Shown: in pieces, positions 25,030 through 34,105 of the stretch
How the letters are laid out: each line of letters begins with the position of its first letter
How positions within the stretch are numbered: position 1 is the stretch's first letter
Origin: Leptolyngbyaceae cyanobacterium RM1_1_2
GTDB lineage: Bacteria > Cyanobacteriota > Cyanobacteriia > Phormidesmidales > Phormidesmidaceae
NCBI GenBank assembly: GCA_012032345.1
Contig: JAAUQI010000010.1
Span: forward strand, 1 to 64,000
Direction of reading: 5' to 3'
DNA: 64,000 bases
The notes under the pieces: model-generated
Told to the model about the DNA's origin: nothing
Seen by the model: the letters and a program-made list of their open reading frames with translations, nothing else
Database searches by the model: none
Program-made: the position numbers and the translations under genes

Positions 25030-26664
25030 TCAGGGGGGTGAACCGTCAGGTGGCTCTGTCGTGGGCGTTACAGCGTCAAACTTATGGGAATGGCTTAGGT
25101 CAAGCAGCAGTCCTACAGCAAAGGGCTGTTTAACCACGTCTAGTGGCTGTCCCCACTGTTTGAGTTCTTCTAAGAGCGCCGTTTCGACTGCGGGGCGCTT
25201 ACGGGCCATCAAGATCCAAACGCGGGGCTGATCTTTAAGCTGAGCTAAATCCTGGCGGTAGTGATCTAGCTCTTCTGCTGAGAGGCTGCGGTTGCTGGGT
25301 ACAGGATAGGGGCTGAGCAGAGTAGCCTGCGGCGGAAAGTCATAGCGCTGACGGTAGTACAAAAACTGCTGCTGCGGACTGGGTAAAACATAGAGGCGAT
25401 CGCCTGTCTGCCAGTGAGCCTGCATATAGTCCAGCACGGGCCGAATATGGTCAAACAAAAAGCGCTGAGGCAAAACAACCTTCACCCCCATGCGCCCCAC
25501 CGGAAACACCAGCAGTGCCACCAGCGCCACGATAGCTAAAACTGCTCGATAACGACGACGATGAGCAATTTGCTCCAGACAAAAGGTGAGTCCTTCTGCC
25601 ACGATCAGCAGGGCAAAGGGCGCTAAAAATAAAACTAAGCGCCCTCTAAAGGGGTACTTGTGCAGATAGCTAGCAGCCAGTGTAATTAGCAAGGGAGCAT
25701 TCAACAGCGCTAGCTGCTCTCGATCGCGGCGGTAGAGACAAACGCAGCCACAGACAAAAACCACCATAGCGATCGCATCGGTAAAGCCCAAAAAGCCCAG
25801 CGGACGGTAGAAAAACTGTCCCAGTGCGTCCAAAACCCAAACAATATCAAACCAAGACTCTGGATAGCGTTCTCCCCAGCTATTGACTAGGTCTGCGTTA
25901 TTTAGCGCCTGCCGAATCACTGTGCCATAAAGCACCGCAAAGCTCGTCAGCCAGGCAGCGTACAGGGGCAAGCGGCTGAGCAGCCAGGTTCTAAACTGCT
26001 GCCCTGATAGCCGCCAAACCGGTAACTTGCAAAAATTAACCAGCTCAACCCCAGCCATCACAAAAATACACGGGAACGAAGCCCAAATGCAGACCACTCC
26101 CACAGCACTCAGCCAGCCAAGGCGTCGCCACCCCAAACGAAGGCGATCTAGGGGCAGCAGCAGCAAAAACAGCCAGACTGCGATCGCCAAATCGCTGATA
26201 TAGGGTTTAACTTCCCCAGCGTAGTAAACGGTGTACTCCAGAGAGGCAAATAGAGCGATCGCAATGGGTGTGGTTACCCCCGTAGTCAGTTTCTTAGCCA
26301 GTCGGTAAAACAAACCCACTGAAATCAAACCTGCCAGCAGCGGCAGCAGCCGCAAAGCATATTCAGAGTTGCCCCAAAGCTGAATCGCTAGCTTCTCCCC
26401 CCAGAGAAACAGCGGCGGCGCGGCCTGACCGTAGTCTAGCTGCTCTAAGAGTTCTCCATAGGAGCGGTTGACTAGATTGATCGCCAGACTCGCCTCATCA
26501 AACCAAAGCGAACGGTTAGCCGCGTACTGCACCAGTCGCGCCACCAGACCAAAGCCGACAAAAGCCAGCGATAGCCGATCGAGCTGTGCCGACTCGAACT
26601 GTAGCTTGAGTAAACCTTGCCTAAACTTGCTTACCGTCACAGAAAGACTGCGTAAAAACTTCAC
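25030..26664 (-). CDS. Membrane glycosyltransferase, GT-C fold (GT39/ArnT-like)
   Basis: Predicted polytopic inner-membrane protein of 544 residues with about ten or more hydrophobic helices. The first loop carries an acidic motif typical of lipid-linked-sugar transferases (SLWFDEASLAINLV, Asp-Glu), followed by LLEQLDYGQAAPPLFLWGEK. A C-terminal soluble domain from about 410 contains LYVLPSPQQQFLYYR and resembles the extracytoplasmic domain of such enzymes. The family transfers sugars from polyprenyl phosphate to lipids or proteins; donor and acceptor are unknown. It is followed upstream by the acyltransferase gene on the same strand, with about 20 bases between, suggesting a joint envelope-lipid role. 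Confidence 0.85.
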   Translation of the reverse strand: MKFLRSLSVTVSKFRQGLLKLQFESAQLDRLSLAFVGFGLVARLVQYAANRSLWFDEASLAINLVNRSYGELLEQLDYGQAAPPLFLWGEKLAIQLWGNSEYALRLLPLLAGLISVGLFYRLAKKLTTGVTTPIAIALFASLEYTVYYAGEVKPYISDLAIAVWLFLLLLPLDRLRLGWRRLGWLSAVGVVCIWASFPCIFVMAGVELVNFCKLPVWRLSGQQFRTWLLSRLPLYAAWLTSFAVLYGTVIRQALNNADLVNSWGERYPESWFDIVWVLDALGQFFYRPLGFLGFTDAIAMVVFVCGCVCLYRRDREQLALLNAPLLITLAASYLHKYPFRGRLVLFLAPFALLIVAEGLTFCLEQIAHRRRYRAVLAIVALVALLVFPVGRMGVKVVLPQRFLFDHIRPVLDYMQAHWQTGDRLYVLPSPQQQFLYYRQRYDFPPQATLLSPYPVPSNRSLSAEELDHYRQDLAQLKDQPRVWILMARKRPAVETALLEELKQWGQPLDVVKQPFAVGLLLDLSHSHKFDAVTPTTEPPDGSPP

Positions 26665-26685
26665 CCATTCTCCTCCAAACCTGCT

Positions 26686-28125
26686 CTACTCGCTTGCAAT
26701 CAGACCTTCTAAAGCAGCTTGCAAATCCTGAGTTAGGTCGGCAACTGCCTGGCGACGGCTGTGGCGATAGGCTGGAGCGCGATCGCTGACTGAGATTGGC
26801 TCTCCCACGGTCATCTTTACCGCCTGCTGGCCCAGCTGCAGCCGAGGAAAAGGGTTGCGGCCTTGAATCCGCGCTATTGTGTCTCGCAGCAGCAAGACCG
26901 TTTCCGCAAAGCGCTCAACCGTCGGCTTCTCCAAGAAATAGCGCCCGGTGACAGCTACAAAACTCTCAACCAGGCGCATATGCCACATCCGCAGGCTGGC
27001 TTCTTCCGCAATGCGATCGGCTAGCCCCCGCTCTACCGCTGAGAGCGACTGACTAGGCCGCAGCTCATCTCGATAAATCCAGTCCCAGCCCGCCTGCTCC
27101 AAACGCCTGCAGCGATCGATCAGACTGCCTTTAGGGACTAAATTAAAATAGGTTTCCGCCACGGTGAGAGCAGCTTTGAGCAGGCGATCGAGCCGCTGGG
27201 CTAAGCGGATGTTGAAACCATCCGTCGTTTCAGCAGGCGACAGCTCAGTTTCGGCAGGTAGCAGAGCCATGTGATAAAACTCGCGGTAGTAGTTTTCCAT
27301 TAGCGAGAGCAGGTGTTCGCCCAGCCGCAACAGTCGGGCATACAGCGTCGCAGTCTGGGGTGGCAGATGGGAACTCTTTGCTAGCTGAGCTTTTAGCTGC
27401 TGCACCTGAGCCAGCTCAGGCGGTTGACTCAGACCGCACTCTGCCTCTAGCTGAGTCAGCAACTGTTCGACGGTCTGCCAGGGAGCTTTCAAGTAGCGAT
27501 ATTTAATCCCCAGGGGGATGATAATGACCGCCTCGTCTCGATTTGCTTTGCGCAAATCCTCTACACACCAAAAGCCTAGCTGAGCAATGCCTGGTTCCAA
27601 AGGGCTAACAATTTCTGTATGCCCGTTGTTAGCGCCTTCGGGAGCCGCCGCCATCGGGAATTGCCCGCTAGCAAACAGGTGACGGGCCGAACGCAGCCCC
27701 GCAATATCGACTTTGCCCCGCTGAATCGGGGTACCCCCCAAGCGCGAGTAGAGCCAGCCAAGCCACTGCCCGGCCCAGAGGGGAATGCCCCGGTCGTAGA
27801 TGAAGTGTATGTGGGGCAACCCTGCGATCGCGGCGTCAAGCTGTCTGGCTCTTTGGGGCAATAGATACCACATCAAATGGGCTAAACAGAAAGCATCTTC
27901 TGGGCTGGGATGACGAAAGGCGATCAGGAGACGGGTCTGCCCCGACTGAAACTGCTGATAGGCTTTTACCAGTCCGTCGGTGTTTTCGGCCTGAATCTGA
28001 ATCAGGTCTGTCTGCCCCCGCATCCAGAGTGGCATCAGGTAGCGCATCCCTTGTAAAACAGCAGGATTAAACCGAGGCTCGATAAACTTTAAGGGCGGCT
28101 GGGCGCGAGGCGGAACAGATGACAA
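26686..28125 (-). CDS. PlsC-type lysophospholipid acyltransferase
   Basis: Predicted 479-residue acyltransferase. The HX4D-type catalytic motif appears as AFRHPSPEDAF near residue 70. The glycerophosphate-binding motif is AAPEGANNGHTE near 160, and IIIPLGIKYRY marks motif IV. The family acylates lyso-phosphatidate or related lipids at the membrane surface. The protein is about 200 residues longer than minimal PlsC, with a helical C-terminal region (VERFAETVLLLRDTI) and no clear membrane span. It probably shares a transcript with the glycosyltransferase gene downstream. Confidence 0.88.
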   Translation of the reverse strand: MSSVPPRAQPPLKFIEPRFNPAVLQGMRYLMPLWMRGQTDLIQIQAENTDGLVKAYQQFQSGQTRLLIAFRHPSPEDAFCLAHLMWYLLPQRARQLDAAIAGLPHIHFIYDRGIPLWAGQWLGWLYSRLGGTPIQRGKVDIAGLRSARHLFASGQFPMAAAPEGANNGHTEIVSPLEPGIAQLGFWCVEDLRKANRDEAVIIIPLGIKYRYLKAPWQTVEQLLTQLEAECGLSQPPELAQVQQLKAQLAKSSHLPPQTATLYARLLRLGEHLLSLMENYYREFYHMALLPAETELSPAETTDGFNIRLAQRLDRLLKAALTVAETYFNLVPKGSLIDRCRRLEQAGWDWIYRDELRPSQSLSAVERGLADRIAEEASLRMWHMRLVESFVAVTGRYFLEKPTVERFAETVLLLRDTIARIQGRNPFPRLQLGQQAVKMTVGEPISVSDRAPAYRHSRRQAVADLTQDLQAALEGLIASE

Positions 28126-28227
28126 GATAAGCCTCCCAAAAAATCAATCGCTAATGTAGCTATCCTATTTGGATTGTGAGCAGACTGGCGCTCTGGTCTG
28201 CCAATCGTACCGTAACAAGAAATCGTC

Positions 28228-30114
28228 TTAGGGCAGCAGCGAAAACTGGTCAAATTTGACTACCTCAGAGTCGGGTTCTCGCGTGTCAAAGTAGTAGCTG
28301 GTGACGATACCTGTGGCGGTTTCAAAAATACTAAAGGCCGTAATGTCATTGCTGGCTAGGTAGGGCAAAGGAGTGCCCGCCTCATCAGTCAGCGGCGCGA
28401 TCGCAGGCACGACCGGCTCAAGACCGTAAGGATCGCCAACAGGCACGTAGTTATCGGCCTCAAAGCCTGCCAGGTCTGCCTCCTGTTGCTGAGGGACTGC
28501 TCTAGCGCGATCGCCCCAGTGAGCATTATAGGTATTACCGACGTTGGAGCTTTCTAAGAAGTTCATGCCGCTGGAGCTGACAAAACGGTTCCAGATGTGG
28601 TCATGCCCGTAGAACACAAGCTGTGCCCCGGCCTGCTCTAGCAGCGGCAGCAGGTCACGGTTGAGCATATCTTGGTCTTTGGGATACTCGTAGCGAATCG
28701 CTTTGAGGCTGCCGTCCGGGGCGGCCTCATATACGGGCACCGGATTGGTAAAAGCTGGGACAATATTGTCGCCTAGGCTATGAGGCGGATGGTGCAGCAT
28801 GACAATTTTGTACTTGGCTTGCTGAAAGGCTTCGCTGGCAAGCTCTTGAGCCAACCACTGATACTGGGGACTTCCCTGATCGATCCCCATAAAAACGTGC
28901 TGCCCGTAGCCCCATTTGTTGGGCATAGATAGGTCAGAGGCACTTTCGCGGTAGCGGCCTCGGGTTTGGGGGGATAGACTCGGCGATCGCCAAATATTTG
29001 TCACAAACAGCGATATCAGGCGAATATCTCCAAAAGTGGTGGCATAGTAGCGGCTGGTCTCTTCGGCTTCGCCTGGTATGGGACTTTTGGGCAGCGTAAA
29101 CAGCCCCTCGTAGGTATCTGTATTGAAAGAATTATTCTTTAGCCATCGCGCTTTGACCTGGGGATCGCCGCCCGGATTGAAAACCTGGGCCTGCTGATCG
29201 TAAAGCTGGTTTGCCGCTGACCAGGGAATCGGGTCATTAAACTGGCTGTCTAAGCTCTCAAAGCTAGAGTAGCGGCCCATCACCTCATGGTTACCCAGCG
29301 TTGGAAACAGCGGCGCATGTTGAATAATTTCACCTCCCTGATAGACCGTTGTCTTGCCATCTCGCTCCAGCGCATAATTTGCCCGTCCCTGCAGGCTGGG
29401 AAAAAAGGCATTCCCCCGGACATCATCAAACCATTCAGAGGCGCGATCGGGGATGTTAACGAGATCCCCAGCATGAAACACCGCATCTACCTGGCCCACG
29501 GTTTGCTCAACCATTTGCAGATTGGCCGGGGTCATAGGCATTAGCTGATGATCAGAGGTCAGCAAAATCTTCAGGGGATCTCCTGCTAGGGGCGCTGGGG
29601 CCAGTGAAAAAATTCGGCTTTTGTGGAGCTTGCCCCCGGCTTCAGCACTCAGCACCTGGTAGGGTACCCGACTCCCTGAGCGCAGCCCTGGAACTTCAGC
29701 CTCATGCCGCCAGACAGGACGAGCGATAGGCTGAGATAGCTCAGCGGTTTCGGTCGCTAAGTGCGAACCTGCATCTTCTCGCAGGCGATCGAGCTGAGTG
29801 GTGGTGGCCGCTACGGTATTGACTAAATCATCAGTTTGCAAATCTGCCAAAGCCTCAGCTGGCGTAGACTGAGCTGGATCTCCGTAAGCAACGACATGGT
29901 TCATACCTTCAAACTCGGTGAACCAGACTACCCGCATTGAGGAGTCAGTAGGATATTGCAAAAACGGATCGCTAAGCAAGGAAAACTCTCCTGAAATAAT
30001 GTTTTGCCGCTGCAATAAATTTGAGAGGCCCGAGTCTAATATAATAAAAAGGCTCGTGGCTAAAACCAGCAAAATGCCCGCCACAATTAGAGTCGTGTCT
30101 TCTCGATTATTCAT
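28228..30114 (-). CDS. Membrane-anchored metallophosphoesterase
   Basis: Predicted 628-residue calcineurin-like phosphoesterase. A single N-terminal helix (TTLIVAGILLVLATSLFIIL) anchors or exports it. A purple-phosphatase-like fibronectin-type region spans about 45-180 (MRVVWFTEFEG). Metal motifs follow in order: LTSDHQL, AVFHAGDLVN, PTLGNHEVMG, VMLHHPPHS and FYGHDHIWNR. All expected ligands except the usual first Asp-X-His appear, that motif being SDHQ. Substrate is unknown. It is divergent from the TonB-like gene; about 100 bases separate them. Confidence 0.88.
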   Translation of the reverse strand: MNNREDTTLIVAGILLVLATSLFIILDSGLSNLLQRQNIISGEFSLLSDPFLQYPTDSSMRVVWFTEFEGMNHVVAYGDPAQSTPAEALADLQTDDLVNTVAATTTQLDRLREDAGSHLATETAELSQPIARPVWRHEAEVPGLRSGSRVPYQVLSAEAGGKLHKSRIFSLAPAPLAGDPLKILLTSDHQLMPMTPANLQMVEQTVGQVDAVFHAGDLVNIPDRASEWFDDVRGNAFFPSLQGRANYALERDGKTTVYQGGEIIQHAPLFPTLGNHEVMGRYSSFESLDSQFNDPIPWSAANQLYDQQAQVFNPGGDPQVKARWLKNNSFNTDTYEGLFTLPKSPIPGEAEETSRYYATTFGDIRLISLFVTNIWRSPSLSPQTRGRYRESASDLSMPNKWGYGQHVFMGIDQGSPQYQWLAQELASEAFQQAKYKIVMLHHPPHSLGDNIVPAFTNPVPVYEAAPDGSLKAIRYEYPKDQDMLNRDLLPLLEQAGAQLVFYGHDHIWNRFVSSSGMNFLESSNVGNTYNAHWGDRARAVPQQQEADLAGFEADNYVPVGDPYGLEPVVPAIAPLTDEAGTPLPYLASNDITAFSIFETATGIVTSYYFDTREPDSEVVKFDQFSLLP

Positions 30115-30227
30115 CGCTGTAACCAGCCGTTAAAGTGTCTATTGCCTAAACTACCCCTAAACTGAGCCGTCTAGAATCAGCTTTAGAGAAACTCAGACTA
30201 TTTGTTATTTTTTAGGTTTTTGAAGCA

Positions 30228-31004
30228 TTGTTTTTGGCAAAGCAGCGCCGATGGCAGTCACTGCGACTCCTTCTTCACCCCATGTTACTGATTTCGCTGG
30301 GGCTACATACCCTGTTACTCTGGCTGCCTCTGCCTGCCCTCGAAAAGCTCAGAAAACCCGAAAGCTTAGAAGTGCAGAAGCCAGATCCTGTAGAAACCAT
30401 TAACGTCATCCGCTTGCCTGCTGGAACCTCAGCTGAGCCACCTGTTTCACCGCCAGCGCCCCCTCGCCAGCCAGTCCCTGCCCAAACTCCGCAGGCTGAG
30501 ACAGCTCCACCAGCAGATTCAGATCCCATCTCAGCAGCAGACTTCTCTCGGCAAGACTCTACCGAAGACACTATAGCTAACTCTGAAATTACTGAAGCTT
30601 CGCCGCTAGATGATAAGCTCAAAGATATTCGCTTTTATAGCTACAGTGTCAATCTAACTACAGAAAGCGAGGCCACAGGCAGCTATTTAGAATGGCTGAA
30701 TGACTTGTCGGTCAACTATGACCTTTCCCCGACGCGACTGTCCGATCCCCTAGTAGTACCCTATGAGGCAGCTACGTGCCTTTCACCGGAGCCTGTGATA
30801 GCGTCGGTGGGTGTGGTGGTCAATCCGGCAGGGCAGGTGATTGAGGAACCAGAACTGCTCAAAAGTACGGGGTATGACATTCTTAATCGAAAGGCTCTGG
30901 TCGAAACAAAAAAGCGATCGTTCTCAGCCGGAAATAGCATCAAAGCTTATTCTATAGAAGTTCAGGTGCAGTACGATAGCGCCACCTGTACGCCGCCTTC
31001 TTAA
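30228..31004 (+). CDS. TonB-like energy transducer
   Basis: Predicted 258-residue protein. It has one N-terminal helix (LLHPMLLISLGLHTLLLWLPLP), a Pro/Glu-rich periplasmic stretch from about 50 to 110 (PPVSPPAPPRQPVPAQ), and a C-terminal domain with VIASVGVVVNPAGQVIEEPELL and LVETKKRSFSAG that matches the TonB C-terminal fold. The start is a TTG. No exbB, exbD or TonB-dependent receptor is nearby. The protein could serve a receptor elsewhere or another envelope-spanning task. Confidence 0.78.
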   Translation: MFLAKQRRWQSLRLLLHPMLLISLGLHTLLLWLPLPALEKLRKPESLEVQKPDPVETINVIRLPAGTSAEPPVSPPAPPRQPVPAQTPQAETAPPADSDPISAADFSRQDSTEDTIANSEITEASPLDDKLKDIRFYSYSVNLTTESEATGSYLEWLNDLSVNYDLSPTRLSDPLVVPYEAATCLSPEPVIASVGVVVNPAGQVIEEPELLKSTGYDILNRKALVETKKRSFSAGNSIKAYSIEVQVQYDSATCTPPS

Positions 31005-31059
31005 AAAAATCAGGAGACAAGAACGGGGAAGATATCTCGTACATTCCCCCTGGTTGACA

Positions 31060-31158
31060 GTGCCGATACATAAAAAGGACTTGGAGCGCTCTGTCTATGA
31101 GGGCACACCTGAAAAGGTACAGATTTTACTTGAAGATCTTTTCCAAACCAATCTTTGA
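31060..31158 (+). other. Possible coding remnant of 32 codons
   Basis: A short open stretch in the 325-base gap after the TonB-like gene reads like protein (KKDLERSVYEGTPEKVQILL) and ends at TGA 31156-31158. A GTG at 31060 is the nearest start. There is no clear ribosome site and no recognised family. It may be a gene remnant, a very small gene or chance. Confidence 0.25.
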
Positions 31159-31347
31159 TAGATCCCTACAATAGGTGTAGCAATGTCTGTCAATACTTAG
31201 CTGCTTACCCTGCTTGGATTTAGCTGGCTGATGTTTGCGATCGCCGGATATTCATCAGTGGCTTCTTCCCACCGCCGAGACTGACAGTACTCATCGATCG
31301 CAGCTACTGTCCCAGCGCTCAATAGCCACATGATTCTTGGCGATTCT

Positions 31348-33396
31348 ATGGAACAGCTCATTGGCCAAAGATTACATAATCGCTATCAGATTCAGTCTTT
31401 ACTAGGGCGTCAGGTGGGTCGAAGAACCTTTTTGGCTCACGATTGCAGCAGCCAAACGCCCGTGGTTCTGAAGCTACTGCTGTTTGGCCTTGAGTCTACC
31501 TGGGAAGACCTCAAGCTGTTTGAGCGCGAGGCTATGACGCTCAAAGCCCTTGACCATGCCGCTATCCCTAAATACCTCGACTCTTTTGAAATAGACACTG
31601 ATTTGGGTAAAGGGTTTGCGCTGGTACAGAGCTACCTCAAAGCGCGATCGCTGCAAGCCTGGGCAGAAACGGGGCGGAGTTTTAGCGAGGCGGAACTGCG
31701 GGCGATCGCGGCGCAGCTCTTGGAAGTGCTAACCTATCTCCACAGCCATCAGCCACCAGTGATTCATCGAGATGTCAAGCCCAGTAATATTTTGCTCGGC
31801 GATCGCAGCGGTCACAACCCCGGACAGGTTTTTTTAGTTGACTTTGGCTCGGTGCAGACTATCCAGCACAGCGGTACTGTCACCATTGTCGGCACCTATG
31901 GCTATATGGCTCCTGAGCAATTTGGCGGTAGAACCTTTCCCACTTCAGACCTGTATAGCCTGGGCGCGACCTTGATCTACCTGCTCACTAGGGTTCATCC
32001 GGCTGATTTACCCACCCGCAACGGGCAGATTCAGTTTGAGACAGCCTCTCAGGTCGGTGAACGATTTCAAGTCTGGCTAAAGTGTCTGGTGCATCCAGAT
32101 CGAGATCGGCGTTTTCAGAGTGCCCGGTTAGCGCTCAATGCTCTGAATGACCACAGTCTGACGCTACCGATTCATCAGCCTATTTCTACCAAGCCTGCCG
32201 ACAGTAAAGTTAGCTTAATCAAAACTGACAATCAGCTTAAAATCACGGTTCCTCCACTCAGTCTTATCCGTAAACTTCGAGCCGTTTACTCAAACTTTTG
32301 GCTCACACTTCTTTGTTGTTCGCCGTTACTTTTAGGCTTTTGGGACATCAAAACGCTATGGTTAATCATACCTCTGGTACTGTGGCCTATTTCTACAATT
32401 TGGATACGCTCAATCTTGCAAATTTTTGAGCGGCGTCAGCTACGTATCACCTCTGAAGAAATTTGTTTAACCCAGAGCTATCTGGGGTTTGAGAGAAGAC
32501 GCTCCTCTCCCCGCAAAGACATCATCAAGCTTGAGCGCTTTAGCTTTGCTAAAAGATCCATGTTTTCTACACTCAGCATCTGGGCAGGAAACCAATGTTA
32601 TCCAATGGGTGCTATTAGTACTAGTGATATCAAAAAACTGACAGAGCTGGAGCTTGACTGGTTAGCTATGGAGATCAGCGACTGGCTAGATTTACCTGTT
32701 CAAACCCTTGATAACAGCTCCATAGAACCCTTAACCGCAACCAATGAGAGCATTTCTACGGCGGCGATCCTACAGATAAAGCCAATTTACTCCCTCAATC
32801 TACCTAAGACACAATCTCCAGCAGATGCCAAATGTACTCTCCTAAAAAACGATAGATTAATAGAAGTCTCTGCACCTGTTGATTCAAGCTATTTAAAGCT
32901 GGCCACTACAGACTGTTTCCCTGTATTGTTTTTGGGAGCACCCATCCTTGCCATTATGTGCTCTATTGTTGCTTACAATCCTCTACTTGTATTTCCAGTT
33001 ATATTGGTAATAACTGCTTTAGGACTAAGTATAAGACTCTATAAAGACGAGCAGAAATTCACGCGAATTTTGCTTGAAATCAACAAAAATAACGTGTCTG
33101 TACGGAGAAAGCATCGATCAGAAGAGTCTTTACGTCATTTGAAGCGATTTCCAACCCGAGATATTTCCAGTATTCAAATAGCTTATCTGTCTAAAGCCGA
33201 TTATCGAAACGCCATCTATCATGTCCAGCTCAAGTTTGCCAAAAATTCTGCTACTCAAAACTCAAATAGCTTACCCGTTGGAAATCGTAAATTCTGGCTG
33301 TCTCGACAAGAAGCCTATTGGCTAGCATACGAATTGGGTAACTGGTTAAAGGTGCCCGTCACTGAGCTAGAAGTTATAGTTGAACGAAGCTCTTAG
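31348..33396 (+). CDS. Serine/threonine protein kinase with duplicated membrane domain
   Basis: Predicted Hanks-type kinase of about 682 residues. The N-terminal kinase domain (to about 275) has the ATP lysine in VVLKLLLFGL, the catalytic loop VIHRDVKPSNILL, the metal site VDFGSV and the activation end GTYGYMAPEQFGG. The remainder holds two copies of a module made of two hydrophobic helices followed by a soluble beta-rich part. Copy one has LTLLCCSPLLLGFWDI and WLAMEISDWLDLPVQTL; copy two has FPVLFLGAPILAIMCS and WLAYELGNWLKVPVTEL. ATG 31348 fits family starts (MEQLIGQRLHNRY); ATG 31330 is possible. The signal sensed is unknown. Confidence 0.9.
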   Translation: MEQLIGQRLHNRYQIQSLLGRQVGRRTFLAHDCSSQTPVVLKLLLFGLESTWEDLKLFEREAMTLKALDHAAIPKYLDSFEIDTDLGKGFALVQSYLKARSLQAWAETGRSFSEAELRAIAAQLLEVLTYLHSHQPPVIHRDVKPSNILLGDRSGHNPGQVFLVDFGSVQTIQHSGTVTIVGTYGYMAPEQFGGRTFPTSDLYSLGATLIYLLTRVHPADLPTRNGQIQFETASQVGERFQVWLKCLVHPDRDRRFQSARLALNALNDHSLTLPIHQPISTKPADSKVSLIKTDNQLKITVPPLSLIRKLRAVYSNFWLTLLCCSPLLLGFWDIKTLWLIIPLVLWPISTIWIRSILQIFERRQLRITSEEICLTQSYLGFERRRSSPRKDIIKLERFSFAKRSMFSTLSIWAGNQCYPMGAISTSDIKKLTELELDWLAMEISDWLDLPVQTLDNSSIEPLTATNESISTAAILQIKPIYSLNLPKTQSPADAKCTLLKNDRLIEVSAPVDSSYLKLATTDCFPVLFLGAPILAIMCSIVAYNPLLVFPVILVITALGLSIRLYKDEQKFTRILLEINKNNVSVRRKHRSEESLRHLKRFPTRDISSIQIAYLSKADYRNAIYHVQLKFAKNSATQNSNSLPVGNRKFWLSRQEAYWLAYELGNWLKVPVTELEVIVERSS

Positions 33397-33458
33397 TTCT
33401 TCTGCGAAAGCTTTAGATATAACCGCAGGGCTGTACCGACAAGGTAGGGGTTGAGGCA

Positions 33459-33543
33459 GCGATCGCTGCAAGCCTGGGCAGAAACGGGGCAGAGCTTGAG
33501 TGAGGCGGAACTGCAGGCGATCGCACCTCTGCAAGCGAGATAA
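33459..33543 (+). pseudogene. Fragment of a second serine/threonine kinase gene
   Basis: About 66 bases match the kinase segment at 31644-31709 at roughly nine positions in ten. The fragment reads RSLQAWAETGQSLSEAELQAIA and then stops after a few more codons. Differences are largely synonymous or conservative, which suggests a paralogue that diverged under selection before being lost. Confidence 0.65.
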
Positions 33544-33785
33544 ACCCCCGCTCCGCTAAGATCTAGTCGATATGCTTTTTGAGCATCAGGGTTGTTGTGA
33601 CTTCCCTCTCTGAATTCGATTGAACCGCATTCTCTACTATTCCTCCCGCTGAGATAGCTCAGTCAGCCTACTAGCCTGGTTCTATCGATCGCATCGATGA
33701 CAGCCTGAATAGCTTCAATGCTTCACCCAAATTGACCTGAGTCATGATTGGAGACAGGTTACCTGTTTAATACCCAAAAGAGACT

Positions 33786-34091
33786 ATGTTTCCCGATCGC
33801 ATTCGTCATCTGCCTAAATATGACGGCCCCTTTGATGCCTTTCACCTAGTCGCCCAGGGCTGTCAGATCTATTTTGCCAGCTATCCAGCAGGGACAGTGA
33901 TTGAGCCGCATCACCATGAGACTGACAACTATGGCCTGATTACTCAGGGAGAGCTGATTTTGATTTTGGCGGGTCAGCAGCAGCGCTTTGGGGTGGGGCA
34001 GTGGTATCACGTTTCTGCTGGAGAACAGCACGCCGCCCGCTTTGAGCAGCCCACGGCTGAAGTTGAATTTTGGTTCGACCCGATTGAATAG
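33786..34091 (+). CDS. Small cupin-domain protein
   Basis: Predicted 101-residue single cupin barrel. Metal-binding positions are visible in VIEPHHHETDNYG (two or three His and a Glu/Asp) and in the second motif VSAGEQHAARFEQ. No enzyme subfamily can be read from so short a barrel. It lies 14 bases before the PhzF-like gene and so is probably co-transcribed with it. Confidence 0.88.
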   Translation: MFPDRIRHLPKYDGPFDAFHLVAQGCQIYFASYPAGTVIEPHHHETDNYGLITQGELILILAGQQQRFGVGQWYHVSAGEQHAARFEQPTAEVEFWFDPIE

Positions 34092-34105
34092 TTTTTCTTT
34101 TTACT

